Assembly (NCBI GenBank): GCA_016933155.1
Contig: JAFGBM010000013.1
Coordinates: 1 to 35,001, forward strand
DNA length: 35,001 nucleotides
Source: Demequinaceae bacterium
GTDB taxonomy: Bacteria; Actinomycetota; Actinomycetes; Actinomycetales; Demequinaceae
Direction of reading: 5' to 3'
Part shown: positions 33,139 to 35,001 of the stretch, piece by piece
How the letters are laid out: the number at the start of each line of letters is the position of its first letter
Position numbering within the stretch: position 1 is the first letter of the stretch
Notes under the pieces: model-generated
Databases searched by the model: none
Seen by the model: the letters and a program-made list of their open reading frames with translations, nothing else
What the model was told of the DNA's origin: nothing
Program-made: the position numbers and the translations under genes

Positions 33139-33144
33139 TACCGT
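33139..33144 (+). promoter_or_regulatory. Candidate -10 box of leaderless dnaQ-uvrC promoter
   Basis: TACCGT, then 6 nt, then ATG 33151, with no Shine-Dalgarno. No LexA-type box is visible in the 99-bp divergent region. Confidence 0.55.
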
Positions 33145-33150
33145 CGTTCC

Positions 33151-34893
33151 ATGACCTCCGTGATCACCGACCAGGGCACGGCCATCCAGCCCGGCCTCGA
33201 CGACATCGGTGAACCCCTCTCGGCCGTCACCTTCGTCACCGTCGACCTCGAGACGACGGGGGGCTCCCCCAGGACCAGCGCCATCACCGAGATCGGGGCG
33301 GTCAAGACCCGCGGGGGCGAGGTGATCGGGGAGTTCCAGACCCTCGTCAATCCCGGCGTGCCCATTCCCCCGATGATCGTGGCCCTGACGGGGATCACGG
33401 ACGCCATGGTCGCCGGGGCGCCCGCCCTCTCCCAGGTGCTCCCCTCCTTCCTCGAGTTCCTCGGAAACGCCGTGCTCGTCGCCCACAACGCCCCCTTCGA
33501 CGTGGGGTTCCTCAAGGCCGCCTGCACCCAACTCGACTACCGATGGCCGGGAAACGACATCGTCGACACCGTCACCCTCGCCCGCCGAGCGACCACATCC
33601 GAAGAGGCCCCGAACAAGAAACTGGGAACCCTCGCAAGGGTCTTCGGCACCCAGGTCACCCCGAACCACCGGGCGCTTGACGACGCCCGGGCGACCTCGG
33701 AGATAATGCACGCCATGTTCGAGCGGCTGGCGGCCTGGGGCATCACCCATCGAGAGGATCTCGACTCGCTCCGCAACCCGGTGCCGGCAAGCATCCGCCG
33801 CAAGGCTCCGATGGCCGATGCCCTGCCGCCCTTTCCCGGGGTGTACGTCTTCAGGGGGAACGGGGGGGAGCCGCTCTACATCGGCACCTCCAAGAACATC
33901 CGCTCCCGCGTGAAGACCTACTTCACCTCCGGCGAGCAGCGGCGCGCGATCCGGGACATGCTTGTAATCGCGGAATCAGTCGATGGCTACCCGACCCCGA
34001 CCGAGATCGAGGCCAACGTGCTGGAAATCCGGCTCATCGACCGTCACCGGCCCCGGTACAACCGCCGGTCGAGCCGCCCGGAGCGCACCCCCTGGGTTCG
34101 CCTCACCGACGAACCGCATCCGCGCCTCAGCGTCGTCAGGGCGGTCTCCGGGGAAGCCGTCCACATCGGCCCCATGGGCGGAGCGGGTGACGCCAAGGCC
34201 GCCGTGGAGGCCCTCGAGGAGGTCACGGCCATCCGAACCTGCAAGGCCAGGCTGCCCAAGACCCCCACGACGGGAGCGCGGGCATGCCTCCAGGCCGACC
34301 TGGAATCCTGCGCCGCCCCCTGCATCCTGGGCGACGCCGGGGGTTACCCGAACGTCATCGAAACCCTCATCGATGCGATCACCCGCGACCCCTCCCCCAT
34401 CGTCGAAGCCCTGACCGAACGAATCACGGATTACGCCGGCAGGTTCGAGTACGAACGGGCCGCCGCCCTGCGCAACGGCGTGAGCGCCCTAATCCAGGGT
34501 GCGGCCGACGCCCAGTACTACGGCGCCCTTCGCCGATGCAGCATCGTGGCAGGCCGTCCCAACGGGAATTCCTGGGACGTCATCGCGGTCTCCGGGGGAT
34601 GGCTCACGGGGTCCGTTCGGGTGGTGGACCCCTCCCACGAGGCCCTCGATGCGGCCGCCGACGGCCTGCTCGCGGACGACGCCGGCCAGCCCTCCGACGT
34701 CCAACCCCTGGTCGAGGAGATGCAGCTCGTCGCGTCCTGGCTCGATTCCCCGGGGGTCAGGCTACTCAGGGTCGAAGGCGAGTGGTCGCAACCCGTCCGA
34801 GGCGCGGCCAGACACGGGTCCTGGGTCGAAGCCCGACGAACCGACCGCGCCCTCGTGTGGGACGCCTACGCCGGCACCTCTCCCCGCATCTAG
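33151..34893 (+). CDS. DEDDh exonuclease fused to UvrC-like GIY-YIG nuclease
   Basis: A 580-residue two-nuclease fusion like M. tuberculosis Rv2191. The N-terminal DnaQ-type domain (about 25-195) has all DEDDh residues: Asp32 and Glu34 in VDLETTG, Asp117 in HNAPFDVGFL, His173 and Asp178 in NHRALDDA. The GIY-YIG domain (about 228-310) has PGVYVFRGNG, PLYIGTSKNIRSRV and the acidic ANVLEIRLIDRHRPRYN. The rest resembles the UvrC middle region (RFEYERAAALRN, UvrB-binding type) but the UvrC RNase H-like second nuclease and HhH are missing, as in Cho. It may incise damaged DNA and resect it. Probably cytoplasmic repair enzyme. Confidence 0.92.
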   Translation: MTSVITDQGTAIQPGLDDIGEPLSAVTFVTVDLETTGGSPRTSAITEIGAVKTRGGEVIGEFQTLVNPGVPIPPMIVALTGITDAMVAGAPALSQVLPSFLEFLGNAVLVAHNAPFDVGFLKAACTQLDYRWPGNDIVDTVTLARRATTSEEAPNKKLGTLARVFGTQVTPNHRALDDARATSEIMHAMFERLAAWGITHREDLDSLRNPVPASIRRKAPMADALPPFPGVYVFRGNGGEPLYIGTSKNIRSRVKTYFTSGEQRRAIRDMLVIAESVDGYPTPTEIEANVLEIRLIDRHRPRYNRRSSRPERTPWVRLTDEPHPRLSVVRAVSGEAVHIGPMGGAGDAKAAVEALEEVTAIRTCKARLPKTPTTGARACLQADLESCAAPCILGDAGGYPNVIETLIDAITRDPSPIVEALTERITDYAGRFEYERAAALRNGVSALIQGAADAQYYGALRRCSIVAGRPNGNSWDVIAVSGGWLTGSVRVVDPSHEALDAAADGLLADDAGQPSDVQPLVEEMQLVASWLDSPGVRLLRVEGEWSQPVRGAARHGSWVEARRTDRALVWDAYAGTSPRI

Positions 34894-34933
34894 CCCACAC
34901 GTTCACTCCCGCCTCCCCTCTGCGAGTCGGAAC

Positions 34934-34970
34934 GGGATCCCCAAGATGACGACCAGTCATTGGGGGTCCC
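34934..34970 (+). terminator. Hairpin after dnaQ-uvrC
   Basis: GGGATCCCCAAGATGAC (34934-34950) pairs with GTCATTGGGGGTCCC (34956-34970) around a 5-nt loop, about 15 pairs with one G-T pair and a 2-nt bulge. It starts 41 nt after the stop. There is no U-tract. Nothing else is seen in 34894-35001. Confidence 0.6.
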
Positions 34971-35001
34971 TGCAGACGTTGAGTGCCGGAATCCACCCCA
35001 A

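Noticed and set aside
1-35001. tRNA, rRNA, insertion sequence or phage attachment site
   Set aside because: No cloverleaf, rRNA segment, transposase motif or flanking direct repeat was seen; the non-coding gaps are all shorter than 300 bp.

Overview
The window is high-GC actinobacterial chromosome. Hand counts give about 67% G+C in a core gene (14461-14520) and 50-58% in sampled lines of the accessory stretches. The gene content is actinomycete: a DUF5998 and a DUF4192 protein, topoisomerase IV (parC, parE) near the principal sigma factor, a PknL-type kinase next to an Rv2175c-like regulator, class II DAHP synthase, a PPi-type phosphofructokinase and a DnaQ/UvrC fusion. Topoisomerase IV argues against Mycobacterium. 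From idsA to the DnaQ/UvrC gene the order follows the M. tuberculosis Rv2173-Rv2191 region (idsA2, Rv2175c, pknL, aroG, Rv2182c-like acyltransferase, fadD15, Rv2191). I cannot fix the genus.

Layout. 1-7047 (minus) is one huge secreted RHS/YD-repeat gene whose 3' end lies outside the window; a perfect CRP/GlxR-type palindrome lies upstream. 7274-8985 (minus) is a DUF5998 gene overlapping a phosphodiesterase/pyrophosphatase gene. 9061-10374 (plus) encodes a lower-GC gingipain-like (C25, clan CD) lipoprotein. 10505-13334 (plus) is parC plus a small VOC protein. 13386-13936 (minus) is a complete YefM-YoeB toxin-antitoxin module with its operator. 13983-19079 (minus) is parE, two unrecognised genes on a lower-GC islet, then ilvD. 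19181-22962 (minus) holds a DUF4192 gene, rpoD, an M15 D,D-peptidase lipoprotein and a small membrane protein. 23085-34893 is the conserved block: idsA (plus), Rv2175c-like (minus), pknL with four PASTA domains (plus), an operon glk-plsC-like-pfp-aroG (minus), fadD15-like (plus), a CxxC mini-protein (minus) and dnaQ-uvrC (plus).

How the genes fit. The glk-pfp-aroG operon runs from glucose phosphorylation through PPi-dependent phosphofructokinase to the first shikimate step, and pfp and aroG overlap as ATGA. PknL with its PASTA ectodomain is divergent from the homologue of its known M. tuberculosis substrate. parC, parE and rpoD are core replication and transcription functions.

The observations most worth following are: the RHS protein, which carries a region resembling an N-acetylmuramoyl-L-alanine amidase with zinc histidines apparently lost and an exact 252-residue super-repeat; the CRP-type site before it; the C25-like lipoprotein; and a recurring layout in which a TANNNT -10 box ends exactly 6 nt before the start codon of eight genes, predicting leaderless mRNAs.
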